A stretch of DNA of 64,000 nucleotides from JACOND01 sp965202795 (GCA_965202795.1 OZ241848.1:1302001-1366000), one strand, 5' to 3'; shown: positions 50,543 through 60,281, counted from the stretch's first letter. The notes: generated from the sequence alone by a model not told the origin. Translations and numbers: made by a program.

Positions 50543-50893
50543 ATGATGCGCGCTGCTATGGCTCTTAAAAATTTTTTTTGCCTGGGGCTTTTTGCCTGTT
50601 TTTTTGCCGGGCTTCTGGCCGGCGGCGGCAGCGCTTTTTCTGAAGAGAAGCCCTTAACTGTCTATAAAGGGGACAAGGAGGGCGTTTTGCCTGAAGGGGA
50701 AACCCAGGCCTTTCAGGATGATCCCGTCCAGAGGCAGGATCACTGCTGTGACAGGGCCGTCAAGACCGGCGAGGCGCATGAAATGTCTCCCTGGGAAATC
50801 CAAGCGCTTTTGCGGCGGACAGATCCTGACAGCCCCGGCGCAAGCCCCCGATCCAAAAAGCCGCGGCCCGGCAGATCTTCCGGCAGAAGATAG
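50543..50893 (+). CDS. Small secreted protein downstream of the RHS-type gene
   Basis: About 116 residues from the ATG at 50543 (50546 and 50558 are alternatives). A signal peptide is clear (FFCLGLFACFFAGLLAGG). The mature part is hydrophilic with two adjacent Cys (DHCCDRAV) and a Pro/Ser/Arg-rich end. It lies 65 nt after the RHS-type gene on the same strand, so the two may be cotranscribed and act together. No family recognised. Confidence 0.55.
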   Translation: MMRAAMALKNFFCLGLFACFFAGLLAGGGSAFSEEKPLTVYKGDKEGVLPEGETQAFQDDPVQRQDHCCDRAVKTGEAHEMSPWEIQALLRRTDPDSPGASPRSKKPRPGRSSGRR

Positions 50894-50975
50894 CCGGCCT
50901 GGGAGCCCCCGCAGGCCCCCCGCAAGCCTTCAGGCCAAAACAGCTTCAGAAGCCGCGCTGCAAAAAGATGGCGGA

Positions 50976-52064
50976 TCATTTTCCTCCATCCGGGCGCGGC
51001 AAAAAACTGCTGATATCCAAAGAGGCGGCTGTCCGCCCGGCATAAGAGGATATGGCGGGAAAGCCCATGTTCCGCGCCATCCGCGCCAGCAGCTCAAGAG
51101 TGGGCTGAATATAGCGCAGATGAGCCCCTTTTTTGCTGTCGCTGTAAAACCCCGCAAAACAGCCGCAGGCCTTAAAGCCCCTCTGCAAAAACTGAAGCTT
51201 TGCCAAAAAAGTTAGATCAGAAAGGGAGTCAAAGCGGCTTTTCAGCCCTGCCGGGAGGCTTTCAAAATAAAATTTTAAAAGCCCGCGCCTCTCTGATTCT
51301 TCCAAAACAGCATAGCTGTCATACAGAAGGCTGGCCAGATCATAGACCATGGGGCCGCGGCCCCCATCCTGAAAGTCTAAAAGGCAGATCTTGCCGTTTT
51401 TGATCATTATGTTCCGGCTGTGATAATCCCTGTGGCAAAAAACATAAAAAGTTTTTTCCAGCCGGGAGGCGATGTTTTCCATCTCCCCTTTAAACAGCTT
51501 CTGGCTGCTCTGAGCGCGCGCCCGCGCCCGGCCCCGCAAAAGCCGCTCAAGGCGGCTGAGGGCAAGATCTGTCTCCGCCATAAAAAAGCTTCTGTTAAAA
51601 GTCTCATCTTCAGGCAGGGTTTTCACAGCCTCCTGCATTTTGGCTAAGCGCTTTAGCGCCTGAAAATAAAACCCGGCGGCGCGGGGGCGGCTTTTTAACT
51701 GGGAATTTTCAGATGGCGGCGCCGGAGAATTTGCGGCTCTCCAGGCGCAGCGGCCGGGGCTTTTCAGGCGAATGGACTCCAGGCTTTCATCCCCTAGGTC
51801 CTCCATAAGCAAAAGCCCTTTCGCAAAATCTTTGCAGAGCAGCTGCGGAACAGGCAGGCCCGCCGCCCGCAGCCTTTTTTGGATGCGGACAAATTTTTTC
51901 AGGCTGGGGTCGTTTTCCCCCGAAAACATCAAAATACAGGTTTTCCCCTGAAACTTCAGCCTTGTGTAAGTCCGGTGGCCGCCATCCCCTAAAAGAGGCT
52001 GCTCTTCCAGCCCCTTCAGATCTGGAAAAAACCCTCTTAAAAAATCAGCCCTGCCCACAGCCAT
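50976..52064 (-). CDS. APH-family phosphotransferase (AmgK-like)
   Basis: 362 residues. Kinase-like fold: GDGGHRTYTRLKF early, LLMEDLGDESLE hinge, the Brenner motif HRDYHSRNIM and LLDFQDGGRGPMVYDLASLL. This set is typical of small-molecule kinases such as the cell-wall sugar kinase AmgK (MurNAc/GlcNAc recycling). The alternative is another APH-type enzyme. Length is normal. It is convergent with the small secreted gene. Confidence 0.78.
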   Translation of the reverse strand: MAVGRADFLRGFFPDLKGLEEQPLLGDGGHRTYTRLKFQGKTCILMFSGENDPSLKKFVRIQKRLRAAGLPVPQLLCKDFAKGLLLMEDLGDESLESIRLKSPGRCAWRAANSPAPPSENSQLKSRPRAAGFYFQALKRLAKMQEAVKTLPEDETFNRSFFMAETDLALSRLERLLRGRARARAQSSQKLFKGEMENIASRLEKTFYVFCHRDYHSRNIMIKNGKICLLDFQDGGRGPMVYDLASLLYDSYAVLEESERRGLLKFYFESLPAGLKSRFDSLSDLTFLAKLQFLQRGFKACGCFAGFYSDSKKGAHLRYIQPTLELLARMARNMGFPAISSYAGRTAASLDISSFLPRPDGGK

Positions 52065-52555
52065 TTTTTTCAGACTTATGCCGGCTGCGCCTGGATTTTC
52101 ATGCCCCGGATTGCGCTCTTAATGCTGGTTTTGTTTGAGTTTTCCTGGTTTTTCCCTTTATTAAAGAGCCTTGAAAACTCCAGCTGGCAGCGCTGGTTTT
52201 GCATGCTGTCCGGATTTTCCAGCTTTGCTGTAATCTTATGCCGATCGCGGGCGCAAAATCAACATGGCTTATTTTTTTTTCAATTTTTCATGGAGGGGGG
52301 CATCTGTTTTTCTCAGGGGCGGCAGCCTCCGGCCTTATGCGTCCGCCGGCTCCGGGCGGGGGGCTGCTCCTCAAAAATCTGTTTCCCCGCCGCTTTCCGG
52401 GCCGCCCCCGCAATCAAAAACAGAGAAAAACCAGCCTTTAGCCCTAAAAAAGCAAAACATCATAATTTTTATGTTGAAATTATAAAAATGCCGGATTAAG
52501 CTTGAAGCAGAATCTGAAAAATTCAAGCAAAATTAATAATAAGGAGGCGCTGTTT
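52065..52555. other. Intergenic stretch, no gene supported
   Basis: A plus-strand frame at 52101-52499 is open but has no ribosome site or recognisable domain. The last 60 nt are A/T-rich and lead to AATAAGGAGGCGC, the ribosome site of the next gene. Confidence 0.35.
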
Positions 52556-53278
52556 ATGAAAATCAACAAACTGTTCCATGGATTTAGCGGCAGAGGGGCC
52601 ATTGTCTGCTCTCTGCTGGCTTTGATGTTTCTTGGCGGCCATAGGGCGGGAGCCTGTCCGGATATTCCTGACATAATCAGCCTGCCCGGCTCAACATTTA
52701 TAGAGGAAAAAATCTCTGTTGAAAGAAGCTCGGGCAAAAAAGGCATAGGGGGGCATACAGTCCATTTTGGAGACACGGCTCTGACACATAATGGTGAGTG
52801 CTGGCATTCCATCACACATAGAAAATGCCTGTCTAAAATGATAAAAATTCGGGGATATTATCGCATCGTGATCACGAAAGGCTCAGCCAAAGTTGGCCTG
52901 CTGGAGTTCAATGACAGCGCAAGAACTTTTGAGGTTTATTCCCTGAATTCATCTGGGCAAAAAGCGCCGGACAAGCCATATCTTGCTTTTCATGACACAA
53001 TTAAATATATCCGCCAGGAGCCGGCGCTGCTCTCCAGCAGCGAAAGCGGCAGCTCATCTAGAAGGGTGGATATGAGGCCGGAATACAGAATCAAAGCGCT
53101 TGCTTATGACAGGGGCAGGGTTGTTGGGATGTATGAGTCTGTTTCATTTCCCGGCGGTCAGGTCAGCAGAGGCATCGGAGCGGCGCTGGCAAAAAAGACA
53201 GGCCCCTCAGGCGCCATAAGCCTCAGAGGCAGAAATGTTTCCGCGCGAAACTGTCATGTTGATGTAAGGCGGATGTGA
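52556..53278 (+). CDS. Secreted protein of unknown function
   Basis: 240 residues from the ATG at 52556 (AAGGAGGCGC upstream). Signal peptide (GAIVCSLLALMFLGGHRAGA) with a Cys just after. The mature part is beta-rich by appearance (YYRIVITKGSAKVGLLEFN, RTFEVYSLN) and holds Cys in ECWHS, RKCLS and ARNCHV. No family recognised. Confidence 0.65.
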   Translation: MKINKLFHGFSGRGAIVCSLLALMFLGGHRAGACPDIPDIISLPGSTFIEEKISVERSSGKKGIGGHTVHFGDTALTHNGECWHSITHRKCLSKMIKIRGYYRIVITKGSAKVGLLEFNDSARTFEVYSLNSSGQKAPDKPYLAFHDTIKYIRQEPALLSSSESGSSSRRVDMRPEYRIKALAYDRGRVVGMYESVSFPGGQVSRGIGAALAKKTGPSGAISLRGRNVSARNCHVDVRRM

Positions 53279-53299
53279 GCTCTCCAAGGCCCCCCCCCC

Positions 53300-53400
53300 C
53301 AGCAAGCAAGCCGCTGCGAGGCCATTCCTCTGAGACATCATGAGAGATTTTGCGGCGCCGCGGGAACAGCCGCAAGGCCCCCCAGCAGCAAGCAAGCCGC
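53300..53400. repeat. Diverged hairpin (REP-like) elements
   Basis: GGGAACAGCCGCAAGGCC and CCAGCAGCAAGCAAGCCGCTG occur, the latter in two copies. Next to them GGGCTTAACC-type units repeat at 53405-53450. Confidence 0.65.
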
Positions 53401-53448
53401 TGCCGGGCTTAACCAAGCTTAACCGGGCTTAACCGGGCTTAACCAAGC

Positions 53449-54339
53449 TCAAATTGAATCAATCAGCTGCCGGTTTAAAATGGCGGTTTTAAAATGCTTT
53501 TTCAGGCCGTCAAAATAAGCGTTAAACATCTTAACCCGCTCCTCATTAAAGTAATCCAGGCGGACAGAGGTCAGGTTGGCCTCTTTAAACGGAACGCGGC
53601 GGTTCAGCCTGACGATGCGGTAGCCGTTGACAACCCGGACAGGCTCGCTGAGCTGATTGTTTGTCATTGTCCGCAGCCGGGCATAGACTTTTGGCAAAAT
53701 ATGCCCTTTTGAGCGGTTGAGGGACACAGACCCCCCGCCCTTGTCGTCGGAATACAGAACAACAAGCTCCTGAAAGGGCTTTTTGGATTTTTTGACCTGG
53801 GCATGGATTTTTCTGGCCCGGCTCAAAGCCTCTTTGATTTGCGCCGGAGTGGGATTCACAGGATGATGAACAGATATGTAAAAATAGTTAAATTCAGGCT
53901 GTTTTTGGTAGCGCTTTCGGAGAGCAGCCTCTGGAAGGTCTTTTGCTTTTTTGTCCAGCGCCCGCATTTGCCTGTCCAGGCGGGACTCGGCAAGTAATTT
54001 GTAGATCTCCTGCTCAAAATGGGCGCGGAGCGGCTGGCTGACTATCATGCTTAGGATGTTGGGGGCCCTGACCATTTTTTTGTCATGGAGGGCGGCCTCA
54101 ACCCCCAGCTTAAATCTCAAAAAATCCCTGAAAAAGGTTTGGGGGGATGGGGGGGTGAATGTGTTTCGCCTGACGATGTCATAATTGTATTTCAGGTCAT
54201 TGAGGGTGATGCTTTTCTGCCTGGCCTTTGGCGCCCTCAGATAAGTGTAGGTGGCAATGACTTTCCCCTGAGCCGGCGGCGCAAAGCCAGCAAGGGCAAA
54301 GCCGGCGGCGGCAAGAGGGGCAAATAAAAACAGCTTCAT
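53449..54339 (-). CDS. Parvulin-type peptidyl-prolyl isomerase (SurA/PpiC-like)
   Basis: 296 residues. Signal peptide (LFLFAPLAAAGFALAGFA), a helical N-terminal chaperone part with RFKLGVEAALHDKKM, then the parvulin domain: FNYFYISVHHPVNPTPAQIKEAL, KPFQELVVLYSDD, GGGSVSLNRSKG, and EPVRVVNGYRIVRLNRR. It helps fold outer-membrane proteins in the periplasm. Shorter than SurA, with one PPIase domain. Confidence 0.85.
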   Translation of the reverse strand: MKLFLFAPLAAAGFALAGFAPPAQGKVIATYTYLRAPKARQKSITLNDLKYNYDIVRRNTFTPPSPQTFFRDFLRFKLGVEAALHDKKMVRAPNILSMIVSQPLRAHFEQEIYKLLAESRLDRQMRALDKKAKDLPEAALRKRYQKQPEFNYFYISVHHPVNPTPAQIKEALSRARKIHAQVKKSKKPFQELVVLYSDDKGGGSVSLNRSKGHILPKVYARLRTMTNNQLSEPVRVVNGYRIVRLNRRVPFKEANLTSVRLDYFNEERVKMFNAYFDGLKKHFKTAILNRQLIDSI

Positions 54340-54489
54340 AACAGAACCTCCTTATTTTTTTCCCGCTTTTTTAAAGATAGCGCGCAAAAGGGGCAAAGGG
54401 AACAGCGTTTAGGCCCATAGTCCAGATCGCTGCCCGCGGGGGCGCTGCAAGCCCGCCCGCTCCGGTTATTTGTCTGGGCTTATTTGCGC

Positions 54490-55725
54490 TCATGCCTGTT
54501 TTCCAGAGGCGGATTTCCGGCCCGCGGCTTTTTTTGAGGGAGGGGGCGTTTTTTTGCCGCCTTGGCTGGCTGCGGATTTTTTCCCGCCGCGGCCGGCGGC
54601 GGGTTTCCTGGCCCGCGGCGCCGGGCCGCCCGCCTTCTGAACAAAAAAATCAAACAGCTCCAGCCACTCTCCGGGGCCGGGGCAGCTCTCCGGGTGAAAC
54701 TGAACGCCAAGGCATTTTGTTTTTGCGGAAAAAATCCCCGCCACAGTTTGATCATTCAAGTTGATGTGGCTGATTTCAGCGCCCTCTGGAAGCGAGCTCC
54801 CGCGGACAGCGTAGCCATGGTTTTGCGCTGACATGAAGATTTTCCCAGACTGAAGATCTTTAATGGGATGATTGCCGCCCCTGTGGCCAAATTTCAGCTT
54901 GTAAGTTTCCGCGCCAAGGGCCTGGGCCAAAACCTGATGCCCCATGCAAATCCCAAAAATAAACCGCTGCCCCAGAAGACCCTGGACAAGGCGGGTCCCG
55001 TCCAGCGCGCTCTTTGGATCTCCAGGGCCGTTTGAGAGCAAAATCCCGTCAGGCTTCCAGCCGCTGACTTCCGCCGCTGAAGAGTCTGAGGGAAAGATCC
55101 TGACCTTTGAGGCCCGCTTTAAAAGCTCCCTTAAAATGTTTTTTTTGAAGCCAAAATCAATCATGGCGATTTTCGGCCCCCGTGGCTTTTGCCCCTGAAA
55201 ATCCTGAGGCTTTTTGACACAGACAGCTTGGGTCCAGTCAGAAGGCTCGGCTTTGGCTTTTTCAATAAGCTCCATGGCCTGCCGCCGGCCGGCCTCCGCC
55301 CCAGCCTCCATGGAAGTCTGCATGGGAAGCAGCGCGCCCCAGGCCGCCCCGCCGCTCCGAAGGCGGAGAGTCAGCCTTCTTGTGTCCGCCTGGCTCAGGA
55401 CAGGGACTCCATGGGCGCTCAGCCTCTTCAGCCATTCAGAATCCCTTGGGCTGTTTTGCGCCTCAAGGCAGACAAGCCCGGCAATGTGGATCTTGTCCGA
55501 CTCCCAAACCTCATCCGAAACTCCGTAATTCCCCTGAAGGGGCGCGGTCATAACCATGATCTGCGAGTGATAGGAGGGATCGGTGGCAATTTCCTCATAG
55601 CCGCTGTGGGAGGTGTTGAAAACCAGCTCTCCCGCCCGCCCCGCGGCCGCCCCCATAAACAGGCCGGAGAAAACCTCTCCCGTCTCAAAAATCAGCCGCC
55701 CCGGCTTTGCAGTTTCTGTTTTCAT
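54490..55725 (-). CDS. carA: Carbamoyl-phosphate synthase small (glutaminase) subunit
   Basis: 411 residues. Supplies ammonia from glutamine for carbamoyl phosphate. FSGLFMGAAAGRAGELVFNT and SGYEEIATDPSYHSQIMVMT are the N-terminal CarA domain. The class I glutaminase follows with LLSNGPGDPKSAL, catalytic FGICMGHQVLA, KFGHRGGNHPI and GVQFHPESCPGPGE. The last 45 residues are an added Lys/Ala/Pro tail. It overlaps pyrB by 4 nt. carB is outside the window. Confidence 0.95.
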   Translation of the reverse strand: MKTETAKPGRLIFETGEVFSGLFMGAAAGRAGELVFNTSHSGYEEIATDPSYHSQIMVMTAPLQGNYGVSDEVWESDKIHIAGLVCLEAQNSPRDSEWLKRLSAHGVPVLSQADTRRLTLRLRSGGAAWGALLPMQTSMEAGAEAGRRQAMELIEKAKAEPSDWTQAVCVKKPQDFQGQKPRGPKIAMIDFGFKKNILRELLKRASKVRIFPSDSSAAEVSGWKPDGILLSNGPGDPKSALDGTRLVQGLLGQRFIFGICMGHQVLAQALGAETYKLKFGHRGGNHPIKDLQSGKIFMSAQNHGYAVRGSSLPEGAEISHINLNDQTVAGIFSAKTKCLGVQFHPESCPGPGEWLELFDFFVQKAGGPAPRARKPAAGRGGKKSAASQGGKKTPPPSKKAAGRKSASGKQA

Positions 55726-56705
55726 GCCTGTTTCGGCTGATTTTGCGCCTCAAGGCCCAAAATCAGAGAAAGGGCCGCGGCCCTGATGAAGGGGCTGTGG
55801 CGGACCTGCGCCATGATGCGGCTGCGGGGGTCCTTTAAAACCTCCGCGTCAATCTCCACGCCGCATATATAGGGGCCTGGGTGCAAAATCGCGCTGTCCT
55901 TTCTCAAAATCTCCAGCTGCTTTGGGCCAAAATGGTAACAATCCCTGTATTCGGCAATGGAAAGGCCGATGCTCATATCATGCCGCTCCTGCTGAATTCT
56001 GAGGCACATGATGACGCTGGCCCATTCAACCCCCTCGTTCAGGCTCTCAAACCGCTTGACCCCTTTCCAAAGATCGCCCCTGGGAAGCAGGCTTCTGGGA
56101 GAGCAAAAAGCCACTTCCGCCCCCATGCGCCGCAGAAGCTTTAAATTGGAGTTGCTGACCCGCGAGTGAAGCGCGTCGCCCACAATCAAAACTTTTTCGC
56201 CTTTAATCTGGCCCCTGGCCTCCTGAATGGTGAAGGCGTCAATCAGGGCCTGAGTGGGATGCTCATAAGAGCCAAACCCGGCATTGACAACCGGGATGGG
56301 GCTTTCAAAATGAACGCGGGAGCTTTTGTAGCGCAAAATGATCACAGAGGGGTCAAAGTGCCGCAAAGTGGCGAGAGTCTCCTCAATGCCCTCGCCTTTT
56401 GTCATGCTGGAGCTTTTGGCGTCGGAAAACACTATGGGGATGATTCCCAGGCTATAGCATGCCAGCTCAAAGCTGATTCGGGTTCTTGTGCTTGGCTCCG
56501 CAAAAAACAAAAAGGCTTTCCCCCCCCCTTTAAAAGGCCAGCCGGCAGGCTGCCCCTCCCGGCTTTTTTTGGGCTGCAGGGCCTCAAGAATGGGCCGCCG
56601 CGCGCGCTGCAGGCTGCTGAAAAGCTCCGCCCGCTGAAAGATCTCTTGAATATCTTCGCCGCTCAGGTCATTGACGCTGATCAGGGATTTCCCTTGTATG
56701 GACAT
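55722..56705 (-). CDS. pyrB: Aspartate carbamoyltransferase catalytic chain
   Basis: 327 residues from the ATG at 56705; a TTG at 56741 overlapping the alaS stop is also possible. Condenses carbamoyl phosphate with aspartate. The carbamoyl-phosphate site FAEPSTRTRISFEL, the loop MTKGEGIEETL, YEHPTQALIDA, GDALHSRVSNSN and HPGPYICGVEI are present. Co-transcribed with carA, the source of its substrate, and with alaS. Confidence 0.94.
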   Translation of the reverse strand: MSIQGKSLISVNDLSGEDIQEIFQRAELFSSLQRARRPILEALQPKKSREGQPAGWPFKGGGKAFLFFAEPSTRTRISFELACYSLGIIPIVFSDAKSSSMTKGEGIEETLATLRHFDPSVIILRYKSSRVHFESPIPVVNAGFGSYEHPTQALIDAFTIQEARGQIKGEKVLIVGDALHSRVSNSNLKLLRRMGAEVAFCSPRSLLPRGDLWKGVKRFESLNEGVEWASVIMCLRIQQERHDMSIGLSIAEYRDCYHFGPKQLEILRKDSAILHPGPYICGVEIDAEVLKDPRSRIMAQVRHSPFIRAAALSLILGLEAQNQPKQA

Positions 56706-56737
56706 GATGTGATTCCGCCACAGATTCAGGGCCTTTG

Positions 56738-59578
56738 TCAAGAGGCCTGGTCAGGAGAGGAGGGCTGGCCAGGAGGCTGGCCCGCGCCGCTTTTTTGAAT
56801 CAGGGAGAGCAGCTTTTGCTCCAGCTCAGGGAGTCTGGCCTTGTCAGTGATTATGCCCTGGGCAAAGCGGGCCGCGCCGCCCCCTTTGCCTTTAAGCAGC
56901 GGCGCAAGGCCTCTCTTTATAAGATCTCCGGCGGAGACCTGCTTTTGCAGGCTTTTGCTCACTGTCACAGCGACAGGCTGCCGGCCCCGGCCCTCCCCAA
57001 CAGCCACAATCACAGCCCCGGGGCCGGCGGCGCCGCCGGCAATTTTGGATTTCAGCTGATCGGCCAGCTCTCCAAGGGCTTTTTTGTCCCGGGCCGGCAG
57101 GCTTTTGATCAAAAGCAGCCCCTCAAGGCCATTGGCCCGGAAAGGCCTGGCCTGCCGCCTCAGCTCCGCGGGGGAAAAAGAGTCTCCAGATGGAAGCCGG
57201 GCCAGCTGCTTTTTCAGGGATTGAATCTCCCGGTCTTTTTTTTCCATAAGGGGGATAAAGGGGTTTTCCTTTTCCTGAAGGGGAAAGGCGGGCGCCGGCC
57301 AGCTGAGATGCCGCCTCAGCTGAAGGTTTTGCCCGGCCAGCGCGCTCAGCCATTTTTCCGCCTCCGCGCCGGTTAAGGCTGTGATCCGGCGGATTCCAGC
57401 CCCCGCTCCTGTTTCGGAAATGATTTTCAAACAGCCAATCTCCGCAGAGTTTTTGACATGCAGCCCGCCGCAAAGCTCGCGGCTTTCTCCTATGGAAATC
57501 ACCCTGACCTTGTCCGGGTAGTTCTCTCCAGCCAAAAAAAGCGCGCCGCTTTTTTTGGCCTCCTCAAGCGTTTGATGGGAGGGGACAGCCTGGCTCTGGG
57601 CCTGAATATCCGCCCGCGCCCGATCCTCAGCCTCCTGTATTTGCGCCCCTGTCAGAGGCTTTTCATAAGTAAAGTCAAAGCGGAGCTTTTGGGCGTCAAT
57701 CAGCGATCCGGCCTGCCGGACAGAAGGGCCAAGGGTTTCCCTCAAAGCCTTGTGCAGAAGATGGGTCGCGGAGTGCCCCGCCCTGACGGCCCGGCGGTGA
57801 TGCGGATCCGCTTTCATTTTGCATTTTGTTTCGCTGTCTTTTTCCCCCGCCGCGCGCCGGCTGCCGGCTTTAGGCGCCCCACCCCGCTGCTGATTTTTTT
57901 CTGAATGCTGCGGGAAAACCCCTTTCAGCTCCCCCTCTATAACCTCCGCTTCATGAAAAACCACATCCCCATGCTTTTCGCAGCTCAATATTTTGGCGCG
58001 GCCCGTTTTTGCCTCCAGCATCCCTGTGTCGCCCACAGGGCCCCCGCCTTCAGGATAAAGGCAGGTTCTGTCCAGAACAATCCAGCCCCTTTCGCCTTTT
58101 TGAAGCGGGGCTGTGGAAACCCGCCCGCCCGCATCCATGTCTTTTGAGGGTCCGCGCCGCTGCCGGGACAGAGTCCATAAAACATGCCCCTCATCCTCGT
58201 CTTTTTCATAGCAGGTCATAAGGGTTTTTTGCCCTCTGAGCATCTGGCCCGCGGCAAATTTCCGGGGCAGATTTTTATGCTCATCCCCCTCTGAATCAGA
58301 TGATTTTGCTTTTTGCCTGATTGTTTCCGCATGCCGCTTGACCGCCGCCTCATCAGCGGCGCCAAAGCCTTTTTCCCCGGCAATGAGGCGGGTCAGATCC
58401 GGGGGAAGCCCGTAAGAGCTGTAAAGGTCCCAAACATCTCCGGCCCCTATAAATTTTTCAGAGAGGGAGGCCATTTTTTGGAGGAGGCGCTTTTCCCCCT
58501 CTCTGAGGTTTCTCTCAAAGGCTTCAGCCTCTTTGCTGATCTCCCGCTCTGTTTCGGATGAGCGCTCCCGCAGCTCAGGATAAACGCCCTCCATAAGCCG
58601 CCCCGCCGCCCGCGCGGCCGCCAGCAGAAGGTTTTTTTTGGGATTCAGCCGGCGCCCGTAAAAAAATCCCCGCCTTAAAATCCGCCGCAGCGCATAACTC
58701 CGCCCCTCATTCCCCGGCAAAACCCCAGCGCCTGTCAAAAACGCCGCGGCGCGGCCATGATCGGCCAGAACATGAAAAGCCGTCTGCTGCCAGCTTTTGC
58801 CTTTCCAGCTGTAAACCGCGCCCGATTCTTTTTCCAGAGCCTGGATGATTCCCTGAAAAATGTCTGTGTGGTAATTGCTGTCCCTGCCCTGCATGATGGC
58901 CGCCAGCCGCTCCAGCCCCATTCCGGCGTCAAGGCATTTGACGGGGAGCGGAGTCCGCCGGCCCCGCTCATCCTCGCTGAACTCCATAAAAACCAGGGTC
59001 CAAAATTCCAGCAAATCCTCCGGCGGGGGCTTTTTTTCAGGCCCATTGTAGTAATGGATCTCTGAGCAGGGGCCGCAGGGGCCGGAGCTTCCCATGCGCC
59101 AAAAATTGTCTTTTTCCCCCAGTCTTAAAATTCTGCCGCGCGGGAGATTGATTTCCGTCCGCCAAAGCTCTTCGGTTTCCCTGTCATCCTCAAAAACAGT
59201 CACCCAAAGCCTGGATTCAGGCAGCCGCAGCTCTTTGGTTAAAAACTCCCAGCTGAGGTTAATGGCGCCTTTTTTAAAATAGCCTCCAAAAGAAAAATTT
59301 CCCATCATTTCAAAAAAAGTGTGGTGGCGGGGGGTCCGGCCCACATTGTCCAGGTCATTATGCTTCCCCCCGGCTCTGAGGCATTTCTGAATTGTCGCCG
59401 CATTTTGAGCCGGCGGCTTTTCCAGACCCAGAAAAGCGGATTTAAACTGGTTCATCCCCGCATTCACAAAAAGCAGGGAGGGATCGTTTTGAGGCAGAAG
59501 AGATGAGCCGGGCAGGCGCCGGTGCCCATGCCTTTCAAAAAACCTCAGAAAAAGCTCTCTGATCTCAAAGCTTGTCAT
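56738..59578 (-). CDS. alaS: Alanyl-tRNA synthetase
   Basis: 946 residues. The class II core opens with IRELFLRFFERHGHRRLPGSSL, FVNAGMNQFK and CLRAGGKHNDLDNVGRTPRHHTFFEM. The editing domain has GHSATHLLHKALRE and the zinc site residues ending ELCGGLHVKN. The C-Ala domain follows (AVIVAVGEGRGRQPVAVTVS). Two moderate insertions are visible, at about 440-470 and 565-600. The stop overlaps an alternative pyrB start. Confidence 0.96.
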   Translation of the reverse strand: MTSFEIRELFLRFFERHGHRRLPGSSLLPQNDPSLLFVNAGMNQFKSAFLGLEKPPAQNAATIQKCLRAGGKHNDLDNVGRTPRHHTFFEMMGNFSFGGYFKKGAINLSWEFLTKELRLPESRLWVTVFEDDRETEELWRTEINLPRGRILRLGEKDNFWRMGSSGPCGPCSEIHYYNGPEKKPPPEDLLEFWTLVFMEFSEDERGRRTPLPVKCLDAGMGLERLAAIMQGRDSNYHTDIFQGIIQALEKESGAVYSWKGKSWQQTAFHVLADHGRAAAFLTGAGVLPGNEGRSYALRRILRRGFFYGRRLNPKKNLLLAAARAAGRLMEGVYPELRERSSETEREISKEAEAFERNLREGEKRLLQKMASLSEKFIGAGDVWDLYSSYGLPPDLTRLIAGEKGFGAADEAAVKRHAETIRQKAKSSDSEGDEHKNLPRKFAAGQMLRGQKTLMTCYEKDEDEGHVLWTLSRQRRGPSKDMDAGGRVSTAPLQKGERGWIVLDRTCLYPEGGGPVGDTGMLEAKTGRAKILSCEKHGDVVFHEAEVIEGELKGVFPQHSEKNQQRGGAPKAGSRRAAGEKDSETKCKMKADPHHRRAVRAGHSATHLLHKALRETLGPSVRQAGSLIDAQKLRFDFTYEKPLTGAQIQEAEDRARADIQAQSQAVPSHQTLEEAKKSGALFLAGENYPDKVRVISIGESRELCGGLHVKNSAEIGCLKIISETGAGAGIRRITALTGAEAEKWLSALAGQNLQLRRHLSWPAPAFPLQEKENPFIPLMEKKDREIQSLKKQLARLPSGDSFSPAELRRQARPFRANGLEGLLLIKSLPARDKKALGELADQLKSKIAGGAAGPGAVIVAVGEGRGRQPVAVTVSKSLQKQVSAGDLIKRGLAPLLKGKGGGAARFAQGIITDKARLPELEQKLLSLIQKSGAGQPPGQPSSPDQAS

Positions 59579-59590
59579 TATGCAGGCTCT

Positions 59591-60253
59591 TTATTCTGGC
59601 TTTTTGGCGGCTTTCAGAGAGTCCACAGCTTTTGCCGGCAGCGGCCGCGCGCCTCCCGCTCCCATGGATTCCGCAAGGCAGATGATCTGGCAGGAATGCT
59701 CCAGCCACTCCATTTTCATATAAGCTTCCTCCAGGGACTCCCCCCATGTCAAAGCCCCATGATGAGACAGGACAAGGGCCTGGCTTTTTTTGACAAAGGG
59801 CCTTAAGGCGCCCCCTAACTGCCGGGTCCCCGGCTGAACATAAGGGACAAAGGGAACCTTTCCCAAAGCAATAATGATCTCCGGCAGCGCGGCGGGCAGC
59901 TCCCTCCAGCCGGGGCGCGCCAGGCTCAGAGCCACAGCATGCGGGGGGTGGGCATGGACCGCAGCGCCTGCGCGGGGCTGCTCCTGATAGACGGCCAGGT
60001 GCATGAATTTTTCGCTGGAGGGCTGGCCTTTCAGAGGCTGCCCCTCAAGATCCATAAGCGCGATTTGCTCTTTTTTGAGCGAGCGCTTGGAGAGGCCGCC
60101 GGGAGTGATTTTGATCAGGCCCTCCGCTGTCCGGGCGCTCACATTGCCGTCGCATCCGGCCAGGAAATTTTTTTTATGCAGGCGCCGGCAAATGTTAATG
60201 ATGCGCGTTTCCATGCTGAGCCTTTGGTTTTTCCGGCCCTCCGAGATCATCAT
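59591..60253 (-). CDS. Class II aldolase (fuculose-phosphate aldolase-like)
   Basis: 220 residues (or 207 from an internal ATG at 60214). Zinc-dependent aldolase pattern: CDGNVSAR, KITPGG, SSEKFMHLAVYQ, the His pair in VHAHPPHAVALS and the later SHHGALTWG. It probably splits a phosphorylated sugar or is a related dehydratase (MtnB-like); substrate not determinable. It lies 12 nt upstream of alaS on the same strand. Confidence 0.85.
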   Translation of the reverse strand: MMISEGRKNQRLSMETRIINICRRLHKKNFLAGCDGNVSARTAEGLIKITPGGLSKRSLKKEQIALMDLEGQPLKGQPSSEKFMHLAVYQEQPRAGAAVHAHPPHAVALSLARPGWRELPAALPEIIIALGKVPFVPYVQPGTRQLGGALRPFVKKSQALVLSHHGALTWGESLEEAYMKMEWLEHSCQIICLAESMGAGGARPLPAKAVDSLKAAKKPE

Positions 60254-60281
60254 GCCATCGGATCGCCCGCCGCCCTCTTGG

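Noticed and set aside
50976..52064. Calling the phosphotransferase an antibiotic-resistance enzyme
   Set aside because: The APH fold is shared by many metabolic kinases; the features fit a cell-wall sugar kinase at least as well.
52101..52499. Plus-strand frame of 132 codons
   Set aside because: No ribosome site, no recognisable domain, and composition like the surrounding gap.
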